A stretch of 64,000 nucleotides of DNA from an uncultured Selenomonadales bacterium. Its GTDB lineage: Bacteria; Bacillota; Negativicutes; Selenomonadales; Selenomonadaceae. The translations under genes were made by a program, and so were the position numbers. Position 1 is the stretch's first letter, and each line of letters begins with the position of its first letter. The notes under the pieces were generated by a model. It did no database searches. It was not told the origin of the DNA and worked only from the letters and a program-made list of their open reading frames with translations. The stretch is from positions 13,589-77,588 of the forward strand of contig CALFJC010000113.1 in the NCBI GenBank assembly GCA_937877655.1, written 5' to 3'. Below, in pieces: positions 53,110-60,889 of this stretch.

Positions 53110-53400
53110 ATGGAAAAATTTAATCCGAGTTACAGTTTGACCGAATTTAAGCAATCAGATTTCAAAATAACAAGGACTGCTCAAGAGAATGCAAAAGATT
53201 TAGGTTTTAACAGAGATGGCATTCACGAAGTTGTATCAGCTATGGAGCTAAAACATTTTTACAAATCAATGACTTCCTACGCCAATCACAAAATTTGGCA
53301 AGACGTTTATCATGTACCTTACGGCGATTTAATTTTGTACGTGAAATTTACTCAGAATGTCATTTCGGAATTTACTTTGTTGTCATTTAAGGAAAAATAG
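53110..53400 (+). CDS. mqsR: MqsR-like mRNA interferase toxin
   Basis: ATG 53110 follows GAGGTGG. 96 residues, matching MqsR (98 in E. coli). The segment KHFYKSMTSYANHKIWQDVYHVPY resembles the MqsR core, where Lys, Tyr and Arg-type residues cleave mRNA at GCU, and the end FTLLSFKEK is the family terminus. RelE-like fold expected. The toxin gene precedes the antitoxin, as in mqsRA. Ten bases separate its stop from the next ATG, so the pair is an operon. Confidence 0.88.
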   Translation: MEKFNPSYSLTEFKQSDFKITRTAQENAKDLGFNRDGIHEVVSAMELKHFYKSMTSYANHKIWQDVYHVPYGDLILYVKFTQNVISEFTLLSFKEK

Positions 53401-53410
53401 GAGTGATTTT

Positions 53411-53674
53411 ATGGAAAATACAATGATTCACCCGATAACGGGCGAGATTCTCTATCGCAACATAAAACCTGCCGAATATACTTACAAGGAACAGAGAATT
53501 ACAGTCGATCAACCCGGTTGGTATCCGCAAAGAGAAAATTATACCGGTGACGACGTAATTTTATCGCAGGAAGACATGGCGGCAACCGATTATGCATTGG
53601 ACATTATGAAGGAACGTCACAAGAAATTTTTGGAAGAACAAAATCTCGGCTTTGAAAATATTTCTTTTGCTTAA
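53411..53674 (+). CDS. Short MqsA-like antitoxin lacking zinc cysteines and HTH
   Basis: ATG 53411 follows TAGGAGTG. 87 residues. IHPITGEILYRNIKPAEYTYK and VDQPGWYPQRENYTG align by eye with the N-terminal, toxin-binding half of MqsA-family antitoxins, and EDMAATDYALDIMKERH with the linker. MqsA normally has four zinc cysteines here and a DNA-binding helix-turn-helix behind; this protein has no cysteine and ends before the HTH. It may neutralise the toxin but probably cannot repress the operon itself. A bidirectional terminator follows. Confidence 0.78.
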   Translation: MENTMIHPITGEILYRNIKPAEYTYKEQRITVDQPGWYPQRENYTGDDVILSQEDMAATDYALDIMKERHKKFLEEQNLGFENISFA

Positions 53675-53684
53675 AAAAAATTAT

Positions 53685-53715
53685 CCCGACAGAAATTTAT
53701 CTGCCGGGATTTTTC
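53685..53715. terminator. Bidirectional terminator between antitoxin and yitT genes
   Basis: CCCGACAGA pairs with TCTGCCGGG (one A/C mismatch on one strand, G-T on the other); T runs on both sides. Confidence 0.8.
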
Positions 53716-54580
53716 AATGCCCGGATTTTTTAAATCGCCCGCCGACAATGTCGTTGACGGGATAAATCGTAATGAAAGCGCGCTCGTCCATGTCCAAAAC
53801 AATTTCTTTAAGCTTGTCGACTTCCAAACGAGTCACGACGCAATATAAAATTTCTTTGCTCTGGCGAGTGTAGCCGCCTTCGCCGTGCAAGAGTGTTACG
53901 CCGCGTCCGAGTTTCGCATTAAGTTCGTCCGTCAATTCGTAGGGAATATTCGTCACAATCATAATCGCGTACATTTCGTCCAAGCCTTTAATCACAACGT
54001 CAATCATTTTGGAAATCACGAAGTAAGCGAAGAGCGAATACATTGCCTTATCCCAGCCGAATAAAAGTCCCGCGCCGCTCAAAATAAAAAGATTTATGAA
54101 CATGACGACTTCGCCGACAGACCAGATAGTTTTTTTGTCAACGATAATCGCAACAATCTCCGTGCCGTCAAGGGAGCCGCCCGCCCGCATTATCAGCCCG
54201 ACGCCGATACCGTCAATTATTCCGCCGAAAATCGCCGCAAGGAACGGATCATTTGTCACTTTCGGATATTGCCCGATGACTTCAGACCATACGCTTAAAA
54301 AACAAATCGCAACTATCGTGGCGATGACAAAACTTTTTCCAATCTGTTTGTAAGCCAGCCACAGGAACGGAATGTTGAAGGCGATTAAAAAAGTTCCGAG
54401 CGGAAGCCCCGTGACATATTGCGCCATAATCGACAAGCCGACAACTCCGCCGTCAATAACTTCGTTTGGAATCAGAAAAAGTTCAAGACCAATCGCCGCG
54501 ATAACTGCGCCGATACAAAGTTGAATATATTTTTTCACGTAAGCCGAAACATTGCTGCGCGGAATTTTTTTATCAGTCAA
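53714..54580 (-). CDS. YitT family membrane protein (DUF161/DUF2179)
   Basis: TTG 54580 is chosen from GAGGTG upstream; the longer frame lacks a site. 288 residues with five to six membrane helices. The typical ELFLIPNEVIDGGVVGLSI lies near residue 34, RAGGSLDGTEIVAIIV near 130, and the C-terminal cytosolic DUF2179 domain (from about 205) has GRGVTLLHGEGGYT and KEILYCVV. Function of the family is unknown; some members affect metal or spore-related traits. Convergent with the toxin-antitoxin pair. Confidence 0.88.
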   Translation of the reverse strand: MTDKKIPRSNVSAYVKKYIQLCIGAVIAAIGLELFLIPNEVIDGGVVGLSIMAQYVTGLPLGTFLIAFNIPFLWLAYKQIGKSFVIATIVAICFLSVWSEVIGQYPKVTNDPFLAAIFGGIIDGIGVGLIMRAGGSLDGTEIVAIIVDKKTIWSVGEVVMFINLFILSGAGLLFGWDKAMYSLFAYFVISKMIDVVIKGLDEMYAIMIVTNIPYELTDELNAKLGRGVTLLHGEGGYTRQSKEILYCVVTRLEVDKLKEIVLDMDERAFITIYPVNDIVGGRFKKSGH

Positions 54581-54661
54581 AGAAATCACCTCGCGCCGAT
54601 TATAAAATATCCTTCGGCTTTGCGCAATGAAATTTATCTGCAACGCAGGAATTTTGAAAGC

Positions 54662-54693
54662 AATTAGGAATTAAGAATTAGGAATTAGGAATG
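54662..54693. repeat. Heptanucleotide repeat array (TAGGAAT type)
   Basis: TAGGAAT/TAAGAAT copies at period 7 between yitT and the HD-GYP gene. Confidence 0.8.
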
Positions 54694-54725
54694 AATTTCT
54701 TAATCATCAAAAAGGAGGAGATGGA

Positions 54726-55811
54726 ATGTTAAGAGCTTATGACATAACCGAACTTCGCGCAGGTATGAAAGTCGGGCGAGCCGTTAAAGATTTTGACGGA
54801 AAAATTATCATCAAGGAAAATGTCAAATTGACTTCGGAGTTGCTTGACAATCTGCGCGGGAAAAATGTTTTCTCGGTTTATATCGACGTGACGCCCGAAG
54901 AATACGCGCCGACCACTGCCAAGAATGAACATTTGCTCGACATAGAGTATCTGGGCTATTACAAAAGTTGCTTTACCTCGACGCAAAATCTTTATTACGG
55001 TTGCGCGAATACCAACGAAATCGACATGAAGGAATTGGCGGATTTGATTCGTGCAGAAAATGTTACGGAACTTTGCAACGACGGCGCGAAGGCGATAACT
55101 CAAATTCACAACATGAAACGCGACGGCGATTATATAATTCATCATGCGCTGAACGTCGGAATTTTATCGGGAATTATGGCGCAATGGCTTGACTTCAGAG
55201 CGCAACAAGTCGGGGAGCTGATTATGACGGGGCTTTTGAGTGAGATTGGAAAAATGAAAATCTCCAAAGGCATTTTGAACAAAACCGGCAAGCTCGATGA
55301 AGATGAATTTAATGAAGTCAAAAAACATGCGGTTTACGGCTACGCAATTTTGTTGAACTCGCCGCTGAAGAAATTGAAAAATGTTTTGCTCGGCGTTTTG
55401 CATCATCATGAACGTTGCGACGGGAGCGGTTATCCGAGCGGCTTGCGCGGCGACAAAATCAGCGACTTCGGAAAAATAATTGCGGTTTTAGATATTTATG
55501 ATGCAATGGCGACAAACAGATCTTATGCCAAGAGAAATTCGCCCTTCGACATCATCAAAGTTCTTTACGGCGACGCGCTGGCGGGAAAACTTGAAACTCA
55601 TTTTGTTGTTGTCTTCGTGAAAAAACTTTTGCAGGCTCTCAACGGCAGTTGGGTCGGGCTCAGCGACGGGCAACGAGCAAAAATTGTTTACATTGACGAT
55701 TCAAGAGTTACGGCGTTGCCGATTGTTCAGACGACAAAGGAAGAATTTATTGATTTGAATCGCCGAACAGATTTAAAAGTTGATTCTATCCTTACCGCCA
55801 ACGAAGTGTGA
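54726..55811 (+). CDS. HD-GYP-type protein with degenerate HD site
   Basis: 361 residues from ATG 54726 (AGGAGGAG upstream). An N-terminal ~110-residue domain of unknown type precedes an HD-GYP fold. HHHERCDGSGYPSGLRGDKI, the GYP motif region, is intact. At the place of the HD pair the sequence reads LLSEIGKMKI instead of LLHDIGK. HD-GYP enzymes hydrolyse cyclic di-GMP; without the His-Asp pair this one may only bind it or act on another partner. ATG is supported by a site ATCAAAAAGGAGGAG. Single gene, followed by a dispersed repeat. Confidence 0.85.
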   Translation: MLRAYDITELRAGMKVGRAVKDFDGKIIIKENVKLTSELLDNLRGKNVFSVYIDVTPEEYAPTTAKNEHLLDIEYLGYYKSCFTSTQNLYYGCANTNEIDMKELADLIRAENVTELCNDGAKAITQIHNMKRDGDYIIHHALNVGILSGIMAQWLDFRAQQVGELIMTGLLSEIGKMKISKGILNKTGKLDEDEFNEVKKHAVYGYAILLNSPLKKLKNVLLGVLHHHERCDGSGYPSGLRGDKISDFGKIIAVLDIYDAMATNRSYAKRNSPFDIIKVLYGDALAGKLETHFVVVFVKKLLQALNGSWVGLSDGQRAKIVYIDDSRVTALPIVQTTKEEFIDLNRRTDLKVDSILTANEV

Positions 55812-55812
55812 T

Positions 55813-56020
55813 CATTCCCCCTTTTTTCTAAAGTGGGTTCGCAAAACCCTCGCGGCGACTCGCTGTTTCGATTCTTTCAAAATCATTTTTGCAAATAGGA
55901 TCAACTTTTTCTTTGCTGCGCCCAAAGAAAAAGTTGCAAAAAGAAAGGGCGTTTGACCGGCAATAGAAACATCCTGTTTCTGTTGCCGGCGGGCGCACGT
56001 CCTGTGCGCCCGTGTCTTCA
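55813..56020. repeat. Dispersed three-hairpin repeat, copy 3
   Basis: Hairpins: CAACTTTTTCTTTG/CAAAGAAAAAGTTG (55902-55936, 14 bp), CCGGCAATAGAAACA/TGTTTCTGTTGCCGG (55957-55989, 15 bp) and GGGCGCAC/GTGCGCCC (55991-56011). The left part CCCCTTTTTTCTAAAGTG matches copy 2. It ends inside the last codons of the convergent chelatase gene. Confidence 0.8.
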
Positions 56021-56773
56021 CTCACATTTAATGATTTTTTCCGCATAGAGCTTGCGAAAATTTTTAAAGCTTCCAAGTCCGTCCCTTATGACTCGGACTT
56101 TAAAATTTTTCTCGGAAAGTCGGAGAAGCCAAGAATTTTTTTCGCCTGCAATTTCATTTGTCACATGAACTCCGCCATTGAACAAAAGCGGCGCGAGTAA
56201 TATTTTTTCTGCGCGGGATTTTTTTAACCTCTTAAGCACGTCGGAAAAATTCGGAGTGTCCGTTTCTTCGATTACGCCGATATGAATTTTTTCGCCCGCC
56301 AATCGCTGAAGATTTTCATAAACAGGATTATGTCTGTGCGGCGAGCCGTGCCCGATTAAAATTAAATCTTCGTCCTCCGTTTTTTTGAAGCAGTCAAGGA
56401 TCGTTGCGAAAATTTTTTTGTCAAAGTCCGAAGAACAATTTTCGCTGAACAGCGGCGGGATTATTTCAACGTCGGGTGCCGCGCAGATTTTTATTTTGTT
56501 GTCAAACTCTTCGCCGGGCGTCAAAAGCGTCGGCAATAAAATTATTCGCTTGAAACCTTCGGCACGGAGTTTTGAAATTTCTTCGGCGGGCGTCGACATG
56601 AAAATTTTTCGCCGCGCCAATTTTTTTATCATGAAATTCGACGTGAACGCTTGTCGCACTTCAAAGTTCGGAAATGCCGCCGAAATTTCTTCCGCAAGTT
56701 TGTCGAAAATATTTTTGCGAATAAAATCATCTGCTGAGCCGAAAGTTGCCAAAATTATCGCGCCGTCAAGCAT
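56018..56773 (-). CDS. Sirohydrochlorin cobaltochelatase-like protein (CbiK/CbiX family)
   Basis: ATG 56773 is chosen because it overlaps the glmM stop by eight bases (ATGCTTGA); ATG 56788 is possible. 251 residues. Motifs: GAIILATFGSADDFIRKN at the start, ILIGHGSPHRHNP with the first catalytic His, and NGGVHVTNEIAGEKN with the second. Family members insert cobalt (or iron) into sirohydrochlorin for cobalamin or haem/sirohaem. ILLPTLLTPGEEF matches CbiK. The NirJ2-like gene at 62899 could use its iron product. Coupled to glmM. Confidence 0.87.
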   Translation of the reverse strand: MLDGAIILATFGSADDFIRKNIFDKLAEEISAAFPNFEVRQAFTSNFMIKKLARRKIFMSTPAEEISKLRAEGFKRIILLPTLLTPGEEFDNKIKICAAPDVEIIPPLFSENCSSDFDKKIFATILDCFKKTEDEDLILIGHGSPHRHNPVYENLQRLAGEKIHIGVIEETDTPNFSDVLKRLKKSRAEKILLAPLLFNGGVHVTNEIAGEKNSWLLRLSEKNFKVRVIRDGLGSFKNFRKLYAEKIIKCE

Positions 56774-58118
56774 TGGCAACCTTTTCAATTTCTGCCGCGA
56801 TTTTGTTACAAATCCTGTTCAGCTGATTTTTATCGGGTCCTTCCGCCATTACGCGAATTAAAGGCTCCGTCCCCGAAGGTCTGACTAAAATTCTGCCCGT
56901 GTTCCCAAGTTCAATTTCGCCTTCCTTTATCGCCAGCTTTACCGCCTCCGAGTCTTCGCAGGCTTTTTTATTTTTCACGCGGACATTAATCAAAACTTGC
57001 GGATAAGTTGTCATCAGCCCGTTCAATTCGCTTGCTGTGGCTTTGAATTTTTTCATGGCGGTTAAAACTTGCAGAGCAGTTATCAAACCATCGCCCGTCG
57101 TCGAATAGTCGGAAAAAATTATATGACCCGATTGCTCGCCGCCCAATCTGTGGTTGTTCGCCCGCATATTTTCCAAAACGTAACGATCTCCTACCGCCGT
57201 AATTTCGCAAGCCAAATTCATTTCCTCGACGGCTTGACGAAAACCAATATTCGACATGACGGTCGCAACGACGGTTTTTTTCGGCAACGCGCCAACTTTC
57301 ATCATCAACTTCGCGCAAATAATCATAATGTGGTCGCCGTCAATAATTTCGCCCTTCTCGTCAATGCAAAGGCAACGGTCGGCGTCGCCGTCATGCGCAA
57401 TGCCAATGTCCGCATGATTTCTCAAAACCGCCAGCCGCAAATTTTCCATGTGAGTCGAGCCGCAATAATCGTTTATGTTAATCCCGTTCGGCTTGTTGCC
57501 AATCAAAATCAACTCCGCGCCCAATCGCTCCAAAACTGTCGGCATCGCCTTATACGCCGCGCCGTTCGCGCAGTCCAATACAATTTTCATGCCGTCAAAT
57601 CTTTCCGAAGTCGTGCTCATCACAAAGCTTATATAATCCTCCAAAAGATTTTGCCGATATTCAATGTGCCCGACGCCTTCGCCCGTCGGTCGCGAAAGTT
57701 TTTCTCCGTCCTCAAGCTCGCGGACAATTTCTTCAATCTCATCTTCGACTTTGTCGGGCAATTTGTATCCGTCGCCGCCGAAAAATTTTATCCCGTTGTC
57801 GTGAAAGGGATTGTGTGACGCGCTGATTACAATTCCCGCCGCCGCATGAAGTTTTCTTGCCAAATAGGCAACGGCAGGAGTCGGAACCACGCCCGCCAAA
57901 ATCGCGTTGCCGCCCGCAGAACAAATTCCCGCAACCAATGCCGCTTCCAACATTTCGCCCGATATTCTGGTGTCGCGTCCGATTAAAATTTGCGGTCTGC
58001 CGTCCGAATGTTGCCCGAAATAAATTGTTGCCGCACGCCCCATTTTGTATGCCAATTCCGGCGGCAACTCGGTATTTGCCTCGCCGCGCACGCCGTCCGT
58101 TCCAAATAATCTTGCCAT
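56766..58118 (-). CDS. glmM: Phosphoglucosamine mutase
   Basis: ATG 58118 gives the conserved MARLFGTDGVRGEANTELP; a longer frame starts at 58154. 450 residues, the usual size. The phosphorylated serine lies in SASHNP near residue 100, the metal loop is DGDADRCL, the sugar-binding loop GGEQSGH, and the phosphate loop RPSGTEPLIRVM near the end. It converts glucosamine 6-phosphate to the 1-phosphate for peptidoglycan and LPS. Downstream gene overlaps its stop. Confidence 0.96.
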   Translation of the reverse strand: MARLFGTDGVRGEANTELPPELAYKMGRAATIYFGQHSDGRPQILIGRDTRISGEMLEAALVAGICSAGGNAILAGVVPTPAVAYLARKLHAAAGIVISASHNPFHDNGIKFFGGDGYKLPDKVEDEIEEIVRELEDGEKLSRPTGEGVGHIEYRQNLLEDYISFVMSTTSERFDGMKIVLDCANGAAYKAMPTVLERLGAELILIGNKPNGININDYCGSTHMENLRLAVLRNHADIGIAHDGDADRCLCIDEKGEIIDGDHIMIICAKLMMKVGALPKKTVVATVMSNIGFRQAVEEMNLACEITAVGDRYVLENMRANNHRLGGEQSGHIIFSDYSTTGDGLITALQVLTAMKKFKATASELNGLMTTYPQVLINVRVKNKKACEDSEAVKLAIKEGEIELGNTGRILVRPSGTEPLIRVMAEGPDKNQLNRICNKIAAEIEKVANA

Positions 58119-58182
58119 TAACACTACCTCCGAATAAAAATTTTTCGCCGCCATTTTAGCCCTTATCGCCGCTTAAGGCAAC

Positions 58183-58213
58183 AAAAAAACTCGCCGCAAT
58201 TTTTTCGACGAGT
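58183..58213 (-). terminator. Terminator between cheV and glmM, distal
   Basis: Minus strand ACTCGTCG pairs with CGGCGAGT followed by seven T. Its loop resembles the terminator at 58259. Confidence 0.8.
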
Positions 58214-58223
58214 AAATATTTTC

Positions 58224-58257
58224 TTCATTCCTAATTCTTAATTCCTAATTCCTAATT
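58224..58257. repeat. Heptanucleotide array between two terminators
   Basis: ATTCCTA/ATTCTTA copies at period 7 (TAGGAAT type on the minus strand) separate two similar terminators, so the block may be a duplication. Confidence 0.75.
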
Positions 58258-58258
58258 A

Positions 58259-58290
58259 AAAAAGACCCGCCGCAATTTTTTCGACGGGCT
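58259..58290 (-). terminator. Terminator after cheV
   Basis: Minus strand AGCCCGTCG pairs with CGGCGGGT (one G-T), then six T. Confidence 0.8.
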
Positions 58291-58307
58291 GAATTTTTTA
58301 TTCCGAT

Positions 58308-59255
58308 TTATTTTTTGCCAAAGATAAAGCTGTCAAGCAAATCGATAAGCTGTCCGATTTCGGGCTTGGAAATTTGGGCACTCGCGCCGAGTTCTTCGCC
58401 CTTCAAACGCATTTCGTCATTGATAAGCGAAGAGAACAATACGAACGGTATATTTTGAAGTTTGTCGCTGTGGCGAACGAGTTTCAAAAGTCTGTGTCCG
58501 TCCATTTTGGGCATTTCGACATCCGAAACGATAACGCCGACATGTTCAGTAATGCTGCCTTCTTTAGCCGCAAGTCCCTGCAGATATTCCCAAGCGTCTT
58601 GACCGTTGCCGAAGTCGCGAACAAATCTGTAGCCCGAATCATGCAACGTCGAAACGAGCAAATCACGGAGCATGGGCGAATCTTCCGCAACAACCACATG
58701 AACATCCGAACGCATCGAACGAACATCAGCGTCGGCATCGGCTACCGTCGTGAGTTTCGCATTTATTTCCGGATTTATCTCCGCAATTATCGTCTCGAAG
58801 TCAAGGAGCAAAACGATTCGGTCGGGCATTTTGATTATGCCGACAACGCGGCTTTGATCTCCGACTTCGGGCGCGGGCTCCATGTCTTTCCAAGAAATTC
58901 TGTGAATGCGCGAAACATTTTCCACCAAAAAGCCTATGTCGAAGTTGTTAATTTCCGTGACGATAATATTTTTTGCCTCGTCGCCGTTCGTGACGTTCAA
59001 GCAACGCGGAAGATTTACCAAAGGAATTGCTTTCCCGCGCAAAGTAAACAAGCCGTCAATGTAAGGATGCGCCTGCGGCATCGCGGTAACGGGGATGCGC
59101 TGAATTACTTCGCGAACTTTCGCAACGTTTATCCCGTAATTCACGCCGCCTATGCTGAACTCCACTATCTCAAATTCGTTTGTCCCGCTCTCCAGCAAAA
59201 TCCCTTTGGCGTCGCCGAGAGTTGCATTTCCCTTGCGTATTTTATCATTCGCCAT
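58308..59255 (-). CDS. cheV: CheV-type chemotaxis coupling protein (CheW-receiver)
   Basis: ATG 59255 follows GGAGGCGGATTTA. 315 residues. CheW-like domain (about 25-165) with FSIGGVNYGINVAKVREVI and GLFTLRGKAIPLVNL, then a receiver domain (about 178-310) with acidic pocket VVVAEDSPMLRDLL, phosphoacceptor IVSDVEMPKMDGH and Lys switch ASAQISKPEIG. CheV links receptors to CheA and adapts by phosphorylation. No other chemotaxis gene is in the window. Two terminators follow. Confidence 0.93.
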   Translation of the reverse strand: MANDKIRKGNATLGDAKGILLESGTNEFEIVEFSIGGVNYGINVAKVREVIQRIPVTAMPQAHPYIDGLFTLRGKAIPLVNLPRCLNVTNGDEAKNIIVTEINNFDIGFLVENVSRIHRISWKDMEPAPEVGDQSRVVGIIKMPDRIVLLLDFETIIAEINPEINAKLTTVADADADVRSMRSDVHVVVAEDSPMLRDLLVSTLHDSGYRFVRDFGNGQDAWEYLQGLAAKEGSITEHVGVIVSDVEMPKMDGHRLLKLVRHSDKLQNIPFVLFSSLINDEMRLKGEELGASAQISKPEIGQLIDLLDSFIFGKK

Positions 59256-59370
59256 TAAATCCGCCTCCATTTATTTTAACCCTTTTAACGCAACGAAATT
59301 TCGCCGAAAAAATTTTTTATCCTTCAATCGCAGGCGGCTATCGCAAATTTTTTAGGAATATTAAACGGCT

Positions 59371-59399
59371 AAATTTTTTCTGCTATAATTTCATCAATG
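59371..59399 (+). promoter_or_regulatory. Probable promoter of the 33-residue peptide gene
   Basis: TATAAT at 59394-59399, TTAAAC at 59371-59376, 17 bases apart. Confidence 0.55.
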
Positions 59400-59443
59400 C
59401 CGCTCCCTTGACGGCGGTAACGCTTGAGAAGGGAGGTGATAAT

Positions 59444-59545
59444 GTGGAGATTATTATCCTGCTCGGCGTGACTGCAGTCGGTGGAACAATCGGTACTGTT
59501 ATTGGCGGACTGATCCTCGACTACATCCGCTCTAAAAGACAGTAA
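59444..59545 (+). CDS. 33-residue hydrophobic peptide, candidate type I toxin
   Basis: GTG 59444 follows the strong site GGGAGGTGATAAT. The peptide is one membrane helix (EIIILLGVTAVGGTIGTVIG) ending in a charged tail LILDYIRSKRQ. A promoter lies ahead and a strong terminator behind, so this is a compact transcription unit with a long 3' region (59546-59610) of no coding content. Size, layout and tail resemble small membrane toxins or holin-like peptides. No antisense RNA was located with certainty, so the toxin reading is inference. Confidence 0.6.
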   Translation: MEIIILLGVTAVGGTIGTVIGGLILDYIRSKRQ

Positions 59546-59610
59546 GCGGCAATCACTTCTACTTATTGCCCCAGACAATCGGAATAACCAACCGGTTAGG
59601 CAAAACGAAT

Positions 59611-59644
59611 CCCCCGTCGGTTAACCACTCCGGCGGGGGTTTTT
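59611..59644 (+). terminator. Strong terminator of the small peptide unit
   Basis: CCCCCG (59611-59616) pairs with CGGGGG (59634-59639), followed by TTTTT. The next 150 bases to the hldE stop hold no feature I can support. Confidence 0.85.
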
Positions 59645-59796
59645 CGTTTTGGTGATATTGTGGAACTACGATTTCTTATCCTACTCTTATTATTCGGCAT
59701 CATTAATTTATCATAAGCCCGCCGCCTTGTCAAGAAAGAACGAAGCCTCGCGCAGTTCCTCACGCTGCAAGCGGTTTTCGTTTCGTATTGCCTTTC

Positions 59797-60780
59797 TCAG
59801 CCGGCGAGAGCATTTAACATGTCTTCGCGAGTAATTGCATATGTTCCCGACTTTCTTAAAACAATTCCCGCCGCCAAGTTCGCGATATATGCGCCGTCAA
59901 CGGGTTTCAAGCCGCCCGCCAATGCCATTGCAAAAACTGCCGCAACTGTATCAGACGCGCCTGCGCTGTCGAAAACTTCCTGAACACTTGTCGGCAAATG
60001 AACGGCATCATCTTCCGTTACGAGCGTCATTCCCGAAGCCGAGCGCGTCGCCAAAACATTTTTCACTTTGAATTTCCGCATGATATAGCGTCCCGCTCGT
60101 TCCGCCGCGTCGTCGTCTTCCGTGTCTATCGGACTTAAAAGGATTTTATTTATCTTCGCAACGTTCGGCGTTATGTAATCGGCTTGCGCATATTTTATCC
60201 ATTGCTGACCGTAAGGCATGACGATGACGGGCACTCCGTGATTGTGCGCCGCCCGAATTACCGACGCGCAAAATCTCTCCGTGCAAACTCCTTTTTCATA
60301 ATCCGCCAAAACTATCGCATCCAAACTGTCATTGAGTCGCCGCTTGACAAAACTTTTTAATGCCTCGAATTGTTCGTCCGTGCGAGGCGTCATATCTTCA
60401 AAATCCATGCGGAACATTTGAACATGCCCGCTCATGATTCGGACTTTTGTCGTCGTAGGCCACTCGGTCGCTATCAAACCGTCTTGATCAATGCCGCTCT
60501 CGTAAAGTTGCGTCGAAAGCGTTTCAAAATTATGATCGTCGCCGACGAAGCCCGCAACGGAAGTTTTGCAGCCGAGAGTCGCCAAGTTATTCGCGATATT
60601 CGCCGCCGCGCCGAGTGAAGTTTTGCGCTTAATAATTTTCGCAACGGGCACGGGCGCGTCACTTGCAAATTTTTTCACGTCGCCGTAATAATATTTGTCC
60701 ATCATGATGTCACCGATAACCAAAACGTTGCACTTGCCGACTTTATTTCTGAAAAAATTTTTCCAATCGTCTTTTGTCAT
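59797..60780 (-). CDS. Heptose 7-phosphate kinase, PfkB family (RfaE1/HldE kinase domain)
   Basis: ATG 60780 is chosen from GGAGG 8 bases upstream; ATG 60810 would be unsupported. 327 residues, the size of a kinase domain without nucleotidyltransferase. Motifs: VLVIGDIMMDKYYYGDVKKF, SLGAAANIANNLATLG, and DSAGASDTVAAVFAMAL with the catalytic Asp (usual GAGD reads GASD). It phosphorylates D-glycero-beta-D-manno-heptose 7-phosphate at O1 for ADP-heptose. GmhA is encoded at 37709. Divergent from the next gene. Confidence 0.88.
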   Translation of the reverse strand: MTKDDWKNFFRNKVGKCNVLVIGDIMMDKYYYGDVKKFASDAPVPVAKIIKRKTSLGAAANIANNLATLGCKTSVAGFVGDDHNFETLSTQLYESGIDQDGLIATEWPTTTKVRIMSGHVQMFRMDFEDMTPRTDEQFEALKSFVKRRLNDSLDAIVLADYEKGVCTERFCASVIRAAHNHGVPVIVMPYGQQWIKYAQADYITPNVAKINKILLSPIDTEDDDAAERAGRYIMRKFKVKNVLATRSASGMTLVTEDDAVHLPTSVQEVFDSAGASDTVAAVFAMALAGGLKPVDGAYIANLAAGIVLRKSGTYAITREDMLNALAG

Positions 60781-60889
60781 AAAATCATCCTCCAAAATTT
60801 TTTTGGTCATTATATCACGAACTTTGCAGGGGATAAATGTTCTCGCGCAGAAATTTTCTTGCTGACAAAAATTTGAGGAGGGAAAGATT

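Noticed and set aside
57069..57818. 249-codon frame antisense to glmM
   Set aside because: Entirely inside the well-supported glmM gene, with no start signal.
58374..59258. 294-codon frame antisense to cheV
   Set aside because: Shadow of cheV; no ribosome site and no recognisable domain.
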